Shown piece by piece: positions 10,395 to 19,290 of a DNA stretch of 32,738 bases (the first letter of the stretch is position 1; each line of letters begins with the position of its first letter). The DNA lies in the NCBI GenBank assembly GCA_015491615.1, contig WFVN01000138.1, positions 1 to 32,738 on the forward strand. The letters are read 5' to 3'. A model generated the notes under the pieces. The model made no database searches. It was not told the DNA's origin and saw only the letters and a program-made list of their open reading frames with translations. This DNA comes from Gammaproteobacteria bacterium. GTDB taxonomy: Bacteria; Pseudomonadota; Gammaproteobacteria; S012-40. A program made the translations under genes and the position numbers.

Positions 10395-11117
10395 ATGGAC
10401 ATCGACAAAGAACGACTCACCCACCACATCTCGCGTCAGTTCAACGCCGAGCTGGAGGACCTGCGCAACCGCGTCCTCACCATGGGAGGCTTGGTGGAAC
10501 AGCAGATCACCGACGCCGTACGCGCCCTGGTAGAAGGGAACACGGAATTGGCCGAGGCGGTCATCCCCCGCGATCACCAAGTGAACGCCCTGGAGGTAGC
10601 CATCGACGAGGAGTGTACCCACGTCATCGCCCGCCGCCAGCCGGCCGCCTCCGACCTGCGCCTCATCATCGCCGTCATCAAGACCATCACCGATCTGGAG
10701 CGCATGGGCGACGAGGCCGAGCGCATCGCCCGCATGGCCATCCACCTGGCCAGTCTGGAGCGCCCCCGCAGCCAATACCTGGAGATCCAGAACCTGGGCG
10801 ATCACGTGCGTCAGCTCACCCACGACGCCCTCGACGCCTTCGCCCGCATGGACGCCGAGGCCGCCGCCCATGTCGCCCAGCGGGACACCAAAGTAGACCT
10901 CGAATACGAAGGCATCATCCGCCAGTCGGTCACTCACATGATGGAGGACCCGCGCTCCATCGCCCGCATCCTCGACGTGATGTGGTCGGCGCGTGCCCTG
11001 GAACGCATCGGCGACCACGCCCGCAACATCTGCGAATACGTCATCTACCTGGTGAAGGGTAAGGACGTGCGCCACACCAGCCTGGAACAACTGGAAAAGA
11101 CCGCGCGCGGCGAGTGA
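10395..11117 (+). CDS. phoU: Phosphate signalling complex protein PhoU
   Basis: MDIDKERLTHHISRQFNAELEDLRNRVLTMGGLVEQQI...; two PhoU repeats with IKTITDLERMGDEAERIA and ARALERIGDHARNICEYVIYLVKGKDVRH; AGGAAA upstream. Confidence 0.95.
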   Translation: MDIDKERLTHHISRQFNAELEDLRNRVLTMGGLVEQQITDAVRALVEGNTELAEAVIPRDHQVNALEVAIDEECTHVIARRQPAASDLRLIIAVIKTITDLERMGDEAERIARMAIHLASLERPRSQYLEIQNLGDHVRQLTHDALDAFARMDAEAAAHVAQRDTKVDLEYEGIIRQSVTHMMEDPRSIARILDVMWSARALERIGDHARNICEYVIYLVKGKDVRHTSLEQLEKTARGE

Positions 11118-11122
11118 GCCGA

Positions 11123-11407
11123 TCAGCCGGGAAAATGGTAGTACTTGCGCACCGGGGCGCGGATCTCCCAGATACAGCGCATCCCCGCCGGGAAGGTGAC
11201 CAGGTCGCCCGCCCGCAAAGTCACCGGCGCACCGCCCTCCGGCGTCACCACCACCTCCCCTTCCAACAGGTAGCACACCTCCTCGGCGGCATACTCCCAC
11301 GGAAAGATGCTCACTTCCTTTTCCCACACGGGCCAGGCGGACACGCCCAGCGCCTCCAGGCGTTCCCGCGAGGGCGCCCGTTCGATGACGATCTCTCGCT
11401 CGTTCAC
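11123..11407 (-). CDS. Cupin domain protein (DUF861-like)
   Basis: 94 aa: WEKEVSIFPWEYAAEEVCYLLEGEVVVTPEGGAPVTLRAGDLVTFPAGMRCIWEIRAPVRKYYHFPG. Confidence 0.85.
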   Translation of the reverse strand: MNEREIVIERAPSRERLEALGVSAWPVWEKEVSIFPWEYAAEEVCYLLEGEVVVTPEGGAPVTLRAGDLVTFPAGMRCIWEIRAPVRKYYHFPG

Positions 11408-11409
11408 GA

Positions 11410-13302
11410 CTACAGCTCCTCCAGATAGGTATAACCGGACAGACCCGACTCCAACAAGGCCAAGGTCTCGGCGGCCGTCTCCGTCTCCAAGCCTGCTTCC
11501 GCCACCCGCCGGTGGTAATCCTCCATGAGCCGGCGCGGATGGTAGTGGATGTAGCGGAGGATCTCGTCCACCGTGTCTCCCCGTTCCGGCTCCTCCAGAC
11601 GATACCCCTCCTCGGTGAAAGTGAGGTTCACCGAGTGGGTGTCACCGAACAAGTTGTGCAGATCCCCCAGGATTTCCTGATAGGCCCCGACGAGGAAAAA
11701 GCCCAACAGATAAGGCTCACCGGGGCGCAGGGGATGCAGGGGCAGGGTGTGCTCCACCGAGTCGCCTTCCACATAGTCGTCGATGCGCCCGTCGGAGTCG
11801 CAGGTGAGGTCCTGGATCACCCCCCGGCGCGTGGGCGGCTCGTCCAGCCGGTGCAGAGGCACGATGGGGAACACCTGGCGGATGGCCCACACGTCGGGCA
11901 GGGACTGGAACAGGGAGAAGTTGCAGAAATACTTGTCCGCCAACTTTTCCGACAGCTCGTCCCGCAACTCGCGGTGCGCCAAACGGTCGTGGCGCAGCCG
12001 CGACAAGACCTGGCGGCAAATAGCGAAGTACAACGCCTCGGCCATCGCCCGCTGCTCCAGGTCCAACACCCCGTGGCTGAACATGCCCTGCGCCTCCGCC
12101 AACCAATGGGCGGCATCGTGATAGGCCTCCATGGGCGGAGGCGGCGGATCGGCGGCGTAGGTCTCCCACAGGCTGCGGATCACCAAAGGGGCGTCCGCAG
12201 GCGGAGTCGGCGGCTCACGCTCCGGCACCATGCGCTCCACCTCGATGACCCGCGTCACCAACAGGGCGTGGTGGGCGGTCATGGCGCGCCCCGACTCGGT
12301 GATCACATGGGGATGGGGCAGATCGTGCTCGCTGCAGATGGCCCACAGGGCGTGCACCACGTCGCGGGCATACTCCTCCATCGTGTAGTTCATGGAGCAC
12401 TCCGAACGCGAACGGGTGCCTTCGTAGTCCACCCCCAGCCCTCCACCCACGTCGGCGAACTCGATGGGGGCCCCCTGGGCACGCAACTGGGCGTAGAAAC
12501 GGGCAAACTCGTCCATGCCCTTCTGGATGTCGCGGATATTGGCGATCTGCGACCCAAGATGGCAGTGCACCAGGCGCAGGCAATCCAAGGCCTCCGCCTC
12601 GCGCAGACGGGCCACCGCCTCAATCACCTGGGCGGCGGAGAGGCCGAACTTGGACTTTTCCCCCCCGGTGTTCTGCCACTTGCCCTTGCCGATGGAGGCC
12701 AAGCGCACGCGCAAACCCAACAGGGGCCGCACCCCCAGGGCGCGGGCCTCCTCCAGCACCAGGTCCAACTCGGAGGATTTTTCCAGAACGATGAACACGC
12801 GCAGCCCCAGGCGCAGACCGATGAGGGCGAGGCGAATGTACTCGCGGTCCTTGTAGCCGTTGCAGATCACCACCCCACCAGGGCGTGAACGGGCCAGCGC
12901 CACCATCAGCTCCGGCTTGCTGCCGGCCTCCAGGCCCACCGCCCCCGAATCGGTGGCGAGAATATGCTCCACCACCGTGCACTGCTGGTTCACCTTGATG
13001 GGATAGACGGCGGTGTAACCGCCTTCGTAGCCTTCGCCCGCCATGGCCCGGGCGAAGGCCTGGTGCAGGCGCCGCACCCGGTCGTGGAGAATGTCGCTGA
13101 CGCGGATCAACAGCGGCAGATCCAGCCCCTGGGCCCTGGCCTCCTCTACCACCGTCTCCAGGTCCACGGAACGGACACTGTCCGCCGATGGACGCACCCG
13201 CAGGCGACCGTCCATACCGACGAAGAAATAGCCATCGCCCCAATGGGGCATGTTGTAGGTCGCCTCGGCCCGTTTCGGGTCCCAGGGACGCGCCTTTTCC
13301 AT
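11410..13302 (-). CDS. speA: Biosynthetic arginine decarboxylase SpeA
   Basis: Start MEKARPWDPKRAEATYNMPHWGDGYFFV at 13302; AVYPIKVNQQCTVVEHIL (PLP Lys), GLEAGSKPELMVAL, CNGYKDREYIRLAL, LVHCHLGSQIANIRDIQKG. Confidence 0.95.
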   Translation of the reverse strand: MEKARPWDPKRAEATYNMPHWGDGYFFVGMDGRLRVRPSADSVRSVDLETVVEEARAQGLDLPLLIRVSDILHDRVRRLHQAFARAMAGEGYEGGYTAVYPIKVNQQCTVVEHILATDSGAVGLEAGSKPELMVALARSRPGGVVICNGYKDREYIRLALIGLRLGLRVFIVLEKSSELDLVLEEARALGVRPLLGLRVRLASIGKGKWQNTGGEKSKFGLSAAQVIEAVARLREAEALDCLRLVHCHLGSQIANIRDIQKGMDEFARFYAQLRAQGAPIEFADVGGGLGVDYEGTRSRSECSMNYTMEEYARDVVHALWAICSEHDLPHPHVITESGRAMTAHHALLVTRVIEVERMVPEREPPTPPADAPLVIRSLWETYAADPPPPPMEAYHDAAHWLAEAQGMFSHGVLDLEQRAMAEALYFAICRQVLSRLRHDRLAHRELRDELSEKLADKYFCNFSLFQSLPDVWAIRQVFPIVPLHRLDEPPTRRGVIQDLTCDSDGRIDDYVEGDSVEHTLPLHPLRPGEPYLLGFFLVGAYQEILGDLHNLFGDTHSVNLTFTEEGYRLEEPERGDTVDEILRYIHYHPRRLMEDYHRRVAEAGLETETAAETLALLESGLSGYTYLEEL

Positions 13303-13323
13303 GTCTTGTCGATCACCAGCCGC

Positions 13324-13329
13324 TATAAT
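13324..13329 (+). promoter_or_regulatory. Candidate -10 box (TATAAT) for speE in the speA/speE divergent spacer
   Basis: Perfect TATAAT 44 nt upstream of the speE ATG (13373); no clear -35 at 17 nt. Confidence 0.4.
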
Positions 13330-13372
13330 CGGGCGCCTATTGTATAAGAGCGCAAACAAGGGAGCGACGGCG

Positions 13373-14236
13373 ATGTCCGAGGTCATGTCCGGAGGAAAAT
13401 GGTTCACGGAAGTGTGTGAGGAAGGGGGCAGCGCCTTCTCCCTGCAGATACGCGCCAAGCTGCACGAGGAACAGACCCCCTTCCAGAAGATCGAGATCTA
13501 CGAGACCACCCACTTCGGAAATCTCATGATCATCGACGGCTTCATCATGCTCAGCCAGCGGGACAACTTCCTCTACCACGAGATGATCGCCCACCCGGTG
13601 TTGTTCACCCACCCCGACCCCAAGCGGGTGCTCATCGTCGGCGGGGGAGACTGCGGCACCCTGCGCGAAGTGCTGAAACACCCCGGCGTGGAAAAGGTGG
13701 ACCAGGTAGAGATCGACGAACGGGTCACCCGCCTGGCCGAGCAATTTTTCCCCGAGCTCACCGAGGCCAACGACGACCCGCGCGCCCACCTCCACTTCGA
13801 AGACGGCATTCGCTGGGTGGCCGATGCCGCCTACGGCTACTACGACGTCATCATCATCGACAGCACCGACCCCATCGGTCCCGCCGAGGGCCTGTTCACC
13901 CAGGCTTTCTATAGCGACTGCCGCCGCGCCCTGGGCGAAGGCGGCCTCATCGTCCAGCAGAGCGAATCCCCCCTGCTGCACATGAACATCCTCAAGGACA
14001 TGCACCACGCCATGCGCGGCGCCGGCTTCCTCGACACCGCCACTCTCTTTTTCCCCCAGCCCGTCTATCCCACCGGCTGGTGGACGGTGACTATGGCCTG
14101 CAAGGACAACGTCATCAGTGGCTTTCGCAAACGAGATGCCGACGACCGTCCCTTCACCACCCGCTACTACAATGCCGCCGTCCATCGAGGGGCCCTGGCG
14201 GCGCCGGAGTTCTTTTATCCTCGGATTTTCGAGTGA
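13373..14236 (+). CDS. speE: Spermidine (polyamine aminopropyl) synthase
   Basis: MSEVMSGGKWFTEV...; FGNLMIIDGFIMLSQRDNFLYHEMIAHP, RVLIVGGGDCGTLREVLKH, VIIIDSTDPIGPAEGLFTQAFY. Confidence 0.94.
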   Translation: MSEVMSGGKWFTEVCEEGGSAFSLQIRAKLHEEQTPFQKIEIYETTHFGNLMIIDGFIMLSQRDNFLYHEMIAHPVLFTHPDPKRVLIVGGGDCGTLREVLKHPGVEKVDQVEIDERVTRLAEQFFPELTEANDDPRAHLHFEDGIRWVADAAYGYYDVIIIDSTDPIGPAEGLFTQAFYSDCRRALGEGGLIVQQSESPLLHMNILKDMHHAMRGAGFLDTATLFFPQPVYPTGWWTVTMACKDNVISGFRKRDADDRPFTTRYYNAAVHRGALAAPEFFYPRIFE

Positions 14237-14469
14237 GTCACAGAAACCCACACCCGATTTGACCCGGCGGTGGCAAAACCCCGGCGATCCAACATTCCGC
14301 CACCCCGGGAACACCCTCTTCAATGAACGACTTCACCACCGAGGCCTTCATACCCAACCCACCTTTGACGAAACACTCGAAATCCCAGGTCGAGCCACAC
14401 GAAACTTCAGGGACACCCCAGTAGAATTCTCCCGACGACCTCCGCTGCCCGCCTCCCTGACCCCTCCGA

Positions 14470-15972
14470 TCACCCCCCCGTCATAAACTGCACACCGGAG
14501 ACGCACCGATAATTCGGATCGAAAAGATCATAATCTTCTGGAATCGAGGTCTTTTTGACTATACGCGCGATATTGTTCAACAGCTTCTCTGCCGGCACCT
14601 TGTTGACGTTGAAGAGTATGGCGACGTTGATTTCCGTATCGATATTCGTTAAATCAGGGTAAAAATACTTGGATACCCGGGCTCCACCAGGCACTCTCGG
14701 TATGGAGCCGTCTTTGGTGACATAATCGTACGTTACCCTATCTTCCACCTTATCCCAACCCAAAACTCTTCCAAATTCATTTTCCACCATACTCTTGATG
14801 GTCTCGGAATCCAGCAAACGACTTTCTGCAACATACGGCTGTCCCAGGACATCGTTACGCGTATCCAGGGCGCAAAGTATCCTCGCCATGTCATGGGCAT
14901 TGGCGGCCCACCCACCGGTGGCTAGACCAAGCATACTATCGATAGTGGGAGCCGGCGGCATCTTACGTTGGGTCTGGTCTTTCTTTTCATCATAGAAGTA
15001 ACTCGTCGCATCAAGATTCGTGAAGGTGTAGGCATCCACGAGATTTGAAAGTCCCAAGGGAGCGAACACATTATCCTGAATGTAATCGTGGTAGGACTGC
15101 CCACTGCGCTCACTGATGAGAAGGCCCAGCACACCGAAACCATGGTTGGAATAACGACGATTTAAACCTGCCTTGAAGCGGAGGGGGACGGCTCGAAATT
15201 GTTTCCCCTCACTTGTTGTGTACACGTAGGTCCCCGCCAACATGGCCGCATGTAGTTGCGCATAGGAAAGCGGAACATTCGCACCGAGATTCCAATAGTC
15301 GCGTGCTACTTTCGTGTTCCCGCTCCTCAAATAACCAGCCGTATGGGAGAGAACATGCCAGACCCGAATCTGGCTGGCCCACTCCAACATCTTCTCAACA
15401 TTGGCTTGGCTCCCCCCTTGATCCAAATATTGAGGCAAGGAATTCACGTCGAGTTCTTCCTTAGAGTTCAGGAGTCTTTCGGGTGCCTCCACCAAGGCGT
15501 CGAGGTAGATCCCAATGTTGTTCAGCGCCCCATCCGGATTGGACAAGAGCCACGGCTCATCGGAAGAACCCGCTCTGGGCCATATCACTTCTATCTGGCT
15601 GCTGTAGACAGGCTGATCGAGGGAAATATCACCCGACTCGACGAGCTGGAGGACACCGATGGCCGTGACCACTTTGCTGACGCTGCCGATGCGGGTACGG
15701 TGCCATGGCTTCATCGCCTCTTGATTTTCTCTGTCAGCCCAGCCGTACCCCTTCCAGAGCACGAGCCGGCCATTTTTGGTCACCGCCACGGTGGCACCAG
15801 GGATCTCGTTATCCTCCAAGTATTTCAATACCAGAGCGTCGATCTCGGTCCCCAGAAGCGGAGTTTGCTTACCGGAAATAGGCGGAGACGAACCACCACA
15901 GGCACTCAGCAACAGAAATACGGATGCGAAAGTCAGAAGTCTGCCGATGGATCGAAAAGTCTCTCTCTCCAT
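14470..15972 (-). CDS. Serine hydrolase lipoprotein, class C beta-lactamase / penicillin-binding-like family
   Basis: Start MERETFRSIG at 15972 (alternative 15987); lipobox LLLSACGG; SVSK (SxxK) in RTRIGSVSKVVTAIGVLQLVESG; RRYSNHGFGVLGLLI (YxN); lower GC than neighbours. Confidence 0.85.
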   Translation of the reverse strand: MERETFRSIGRLLTFASVFLLLSACGGSSPPISGKQTPLLGTEIDALVLKYLEDNEIPGATVAVTKNGRLVLWKGYGWADRENQEAMKPWHRTRIGSVSKVVTAIGVLQLVESGDISLDQPVYSSQIEVIWPRAGSSDEPWLLSNPDGALNNIGIYLDALVEAPERLLNSKEELDVNSLPQYLDQGGSQANVEKMLEWASQIRVWHVLSHTAGYLRSGNTKVARDYWNLGANVPLSYAQLHAAMLAGTYVYTTSEGKQFRAVPLRFKAGLNRRYSNHGFGVLGLLISERSGQSYHDYIQDNVFAPLGLSNLVDAYTFTNLDATSYFYDEKKDQTQRKMPPAPTIDSMLGLATGGWAANAHDMARILCALDTRNDVLGQPYVAESRLLDSETIKSMVENEFGRVLGWDKVEDRVTYDYVTKDGSIPRVPGGARVSKYFYPDLTNIDTEINVAILFNVNKVPAEKLLNNIARIVKKTSIPEDYDLFDPNYRCVSGVQFMTGG

Positions 15973-16326
15973 GTGGAAACCACCCATATCCCAATGCCGA
16001 CCAAAGACTCTAAAAATAGAGATGATTATAGACAGCAAATAGAGATATAGACAGCCATTTTGTAGAGTCAAACTGTTGTCCGTCGCCGACTCGGCAAGCA
16101 TCGGCCACGAGCGGGATCATGGTCACGTTCCCTAGAGGGTTTTGGGATTCTGACGGGCCAAATCCTGCCTACAACACCATGCTGGAGATATCGATCACTT
16201 TGCCTAGGCCCGCGATTCATCGGGTGGTGAAACGAGAATCTTTCTAGCCCCATAGGCCCAGACTTAGATACATGCCATCGTGTCGCCTCGCGGTCTTCCT
16301 CTCACCTGTGACTTTTGCACCGGAGA

Positions 16327-18234
16327 TCAACGAGCGGAGGGAAAGAAAGCCTTGCGTAAGTAGGCGACGATGGAGTCGATTTCGGCCGGGGTGAGAACTC
16401 GTCCCCAGGCGGGCATGGCGCTGCCGGGAACACCGTAGGCGATGCGCGAGGCCAGGTCGTCGTCGGTGAGGCGCGCCAGGGTCTGATCACGAAGATCACG
16501 AGGCGGGGGCTCGAGGAAAGCGCCGATCCAATTGCGACCACTGCCGTCGGCGGCGTGGCAGAAGGAACAGTTCTCCTGATAGAGCCGCTCCCCCGCTCGC
16601 TCGCGGGGGGTGGCGTCGATCAGGACCGGGGCGCGGTCATGGACGGCATAAGGGGTGGCGCCACTCACCTGGTCCGGGGCACGGTGGTCATAACCGGCGC
16701 GCGGATAAGATACCGCCCACGACCGCCACGGTACCCCTTCGGTTTCCACCCGCGCCCGGTCGTGGCAACTGATGCATGCCCGGAGATAGAGGATGCGGCC
16801 ACGCTGCTGCGCCGGGGTGAGGCGGTCCACCGGCCGGTCCAGGGGGATCTCTCCCAAGGCGAAGGGAAAGGCATCGCGGTAACGGTCGTGGTCGGGCCAG
16901 CCGTTCTCGGCGGTGTGGTAATCGCCGGCCGGGGCTTTGGCGACGACGAAGCGCGTATGGACGAAGCGAGCCACGGCACGCATGTCCGCCTCCTCGAGGA
17001 CGCGGGCGAAGGATTGCATGGCGGTTCCGGGACGCCCTTCCCGCAGGACGCGGACGATGGCCTCGACGGTCAGGCGCTCGGGGTCGGCGGCGGTGAAATC
17101 CACCGGCGGTGGATCAAGGAAGGTGGCGGCCAGAGTCTTGGCGTCGCCGTCGTAGCCGTGGCAGAAGTAACAGCGGAAGTCGTAGATGCGCCGGCCACGG
17201 GCCAGCTCCGGCTCGGGATCTTCGCCGCGAACGTCCTCTCTTGCGTCGCCCCCTCCCGCTTCTCCTTCGCGCGGGCGAATGAAACGAATGAACACGTACT
17301 CGGCCACGTCGGCGATCTGCTGCGGGGTGAGGACCTTGCCCCAAGCAGGCATGACGGTTCCCCGCTTGCCTCGTTCGATGGCCTGGTAGAGGTGCGCCCG
17401 ATCGAAACGGGCGCGACTGGCGGTGCTGGTGAAGTCACGCGGAGGCGGGTGGATGAAGTGGGCGCGGGGGCCGTCACCGCGCCCGTCCCGCCCGTGACAT
17501 TCATAACACTGCCCCTGGAAGATGGCTTCGCCGCGTAGGGGGTCGCCCTCGAGATTGCCGGGATACCCCCTGGCGGATACGGTCGCTCGTAGCAAAGACG
17601 CCTCATACCGCGCCCGCCCGAGGAAGCGCTCGCGCACGAAGTCCACTACTCGTTCGATCTCTTCCGGCGACAGGCGCGAGACGAAAGGCATCATGGCGGT
17701 GCCCGGGCGTCCGTGGGTGACGGCGTCGATCATGCGCTCGCGGGTGAGCGTCCCAGGATCGGCCTGAGTGAAATCCCGTGGCGGTGGTTTGAAGCTGTTG
17801 CGCGCCCACATCGCCGCCGCGCCATCGTCCCCGTGGCAGACGGCGCAATGCCGCCGGTAGAGGGCCTCGCCGTTCTTCTTATCATCCGAGCCGCCATTTC
17901 CTTTTCCCCTTTTGGCAGGCATGAAGCGACGGCGCACGAAGTCCACCACTTGCTCGATCTGCTCCGGGGTGAGACGCGAGGCGAAGGGCATCATGGCAGT
18001 ACCCGGGCGTCCGTGGGCGACGGCGTCGATCATGCGCTCGCGGGTGAACGTCCCAGGATCGGCCTGAGTGAAATCTCGTGGCGGCGGCTTCAATGAACGG
18101 GCGGCGCGGGAGTCACCGTCTCCCCGCTCTCCGTGGCAAACGGCGCAATGGGCTTGATAGAGACGTTCCCCTTCGTCCGCCAAAGCGACATTCATGGCTA
18201 CATAGACGCACAACCAAAGCAGGTGGCGTTTCAT
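16327..18234 (-). CDS. Hexaheme c-type cytochrome built from six tandem cytochrome c domains, secreted
   Basis: Signal peptide MKRHLLWLCVYVAMNVALA (start 18234; alternative 18255); six CXXCH: CAVCH, CAVCH, CYECH, CYFCH, CISCH, CSFCH; Met-ligand-type motifs GTAMMPF x2, GTVMPAW, GTAMQSF, GSAMPAW. Confidence 0.9.
   Translation of the reverse strand: MKRHLLWLCVYVAMNVALADEGERLYQAHCAVCHGERGDGDSRAARSLKPPPRDFTQADPGTFTRERMIDAVAHGRPGTAMMPFASRLTPEQIEQVVDFVRRRFMPAKRGKGNGGSDDKKNGEALYRRHCAVCHGDDGAAAMWARNSFKPPPRDFTQADPGTLTRERMIDAVTHGRPGTAMMPFVSRLSPEEIERVVDFVRERFLGRARYEASLLRATVSARGYPGNLEGDPLRGEAIFQGQCYECHGRDGRGDGPRAHFIHPPPRDFTSTASRARFDRAHLYQAIERGKRGTVMPAWGKVLTPQQIADVAEYVFIRFIRPREGEAGGGDAREDVRGEDPEPELARGRRIYDFRCYFCHGYDGDAKTLAATFLDPPPVDFTAADPERLTVEAIVRVLREGRPGTAMQSFARVLEEADMRAVARFVHTRFVVAKAPAGDYHTAENGWPDHDRYRDAFPFALGEIPLDRPVDRLTPAQQRGRILYLRACISCHDRARVETEGVPWRSWAVSYPRAGYDHRAPDQVSGATPYAVHDRAPVLIDATPRERAGERLYQENCSFCHAADGSGRNWIGAFLEPPPRDLRDQTLARLTDDDLASRIAYGVPGSAMPAWGRVLTPAEIDSIVAYLRKAFFPSAR
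17641..18093 (-). repeat. Near-identical 300-bp-offset tandem repeat inside the hexaheme cytochrome gene (domains 1 and 2)
   Basis: 17701-17780 vs 18001-18080 differ at about 4 of 80 positions by eye; flanking 17641-17700 vs 17941-18000 more diverged; exact 300-nt spacing = 100 codons. Confidence 0.85.
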
Positions 18235-18346
18235 AAGCGAAGACGACGGGGGCATGGGGCGGTTGGCTTGGATCGGGGGTTTGCGCTAACCTACGGCGGC
18301 ACGACAGAACGACGAAACCGCGTGCGAGGGGGGATCATACCGGGCC

Positions 18347-19156
18347 ATGGCCAGGGGGGGCAAACGCAACGTCGAGAGGATGTATCGGCACCTGCCGACA
18401 GCGGTGTTCGCCGTGCTCCTGGCGGCCCTGGCGGCCTTGCCCGGCTGGAGCGACACCCTCATCGGTGACCCGGTGGCAGGCGCCAACGACCCCATTCTCG
18501 GTTCCAAACACGACTTCACTGGGTTGAACCGCCGTGCCGGCGTGTTCGCCATGCCGGGAGTGGCCTTCTCCGACTACGGCAACCCCTGCGTCTACTGTCA
18601 CCTCCCTCCGGAGAAGGCCGAGGTGGATGAGACGAAGGAAGGGGCCATCCCCGACTGGAACCGTTTCTACCCCGCCACCGATGCCTACCGGCTCTACGAC
18701 AGCACTTACATGGACTCCAAGACGCGCACCCCCAGCCCCATCAGCCTGCTTTGCCTTTCCTGCCACGACGGCACCATGGGAGTGGACATGGTGGTCTTCC
18801 CGCCGACCGATTTCGACAGCGCCCAGGATGAGGCCCTGCACATGCGCATCCATGGCGCCGACGACGTCGTCTCCTGCGGCAAGTGCCACAACGGGCGCGT
18901 GGCGCACGACATCTCCATCAAGCACATCGGCACCGACCTGCGCAACGATCATCCCATTTCCATGCGCTATGCCGGTCTGTTGCGCGCGGACGAGGACTTC
19001 CGCCTCCCCGATACTCCCGAGGGTTTCAACAACGGTGTGCGCTTGTACGAAGGACGGGTCGAGTGCGCTTCCTGCCACAACGTCCACAACCCGGAGAAGG
19101 ACCTGCTCCTGCGAGCCGACTCGGACCTGCTCTGCCAGACATGTCACACCAAGTAG
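18347..19156 (+). CDS. Pentaheme doubled-CXXCH / cytochrome c3-like multiheme cytochrome, secreted
   Basis: Five CXXCH: CVYCH, CLSCH, CGKCH, CASCH, CQTCH; SLLCLSCHDGTMG, VECASCHNVHNPEKDLLLRADSDLLCQTCHTK; signal sequence MYRHLPTAVFAVLLAALAALPGWS (alternative start 18380). Confidence 0.88.
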   Translation: MARGGKRNVERMYRHLPTAVFAVLLAALAALPGWSDTLIGDPVAGANDPILGSKHDFTGLNRRAGVFAMPGVAFSDYGNPCVYCHLPPEKAEVDETKEGAIPDWNRFYPATDAYRLYDSTYMDSKTRTPSPISLLCLSCHDGTMGVDMVVFPPTDFDSAQDEALHMRIHGADDVVSCGKCHNGRVAHDISIKHIGTDLRNDHPISMRYAGLLRADEDFRLPDTPEGFNNGVRLYEGRVECASCHNVHNPEKDLLLRADSDLLCQTCHTK

Positions 19157-19290
19157 CCCGCTTGGCAAGGGGCCACCACACAACGCCCGGAGCTCATCGG
19201 CAACCCGTGAACGGCTGGCTCGCCCCGACCCGATTTTGCCGCCTTTCCCCGTCGCACGACACCGAAGAGCCACCGAACGAAACGACTGCC

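Noticed and set aside
11512-12888. 458-aa plus-strand ORF opposite speA
   Set aside because: Shadow ORF on the opposite strand of a well-supported arginine decarboxylase.
14323-14424. Small plus-strand ORF MNDFTTEAFIPNPPLTKHSKSQVEPHETSGTPQ
   Set aside because: 33 codons, weak ribosome-binding site, no homology visible; lies in the C-rich tract. Ribosome profiling would be needed.
16102-16260. Possible insertion-sequence remnant (minus strand frame reads NVTMIPLVADACRV, faintly like an IS66 TnpB start)
   Set aside because: Match is only a few residues, with no inverted repeats or second fragment seen; could be chance. A BLASTX/ISfinder search would decide.
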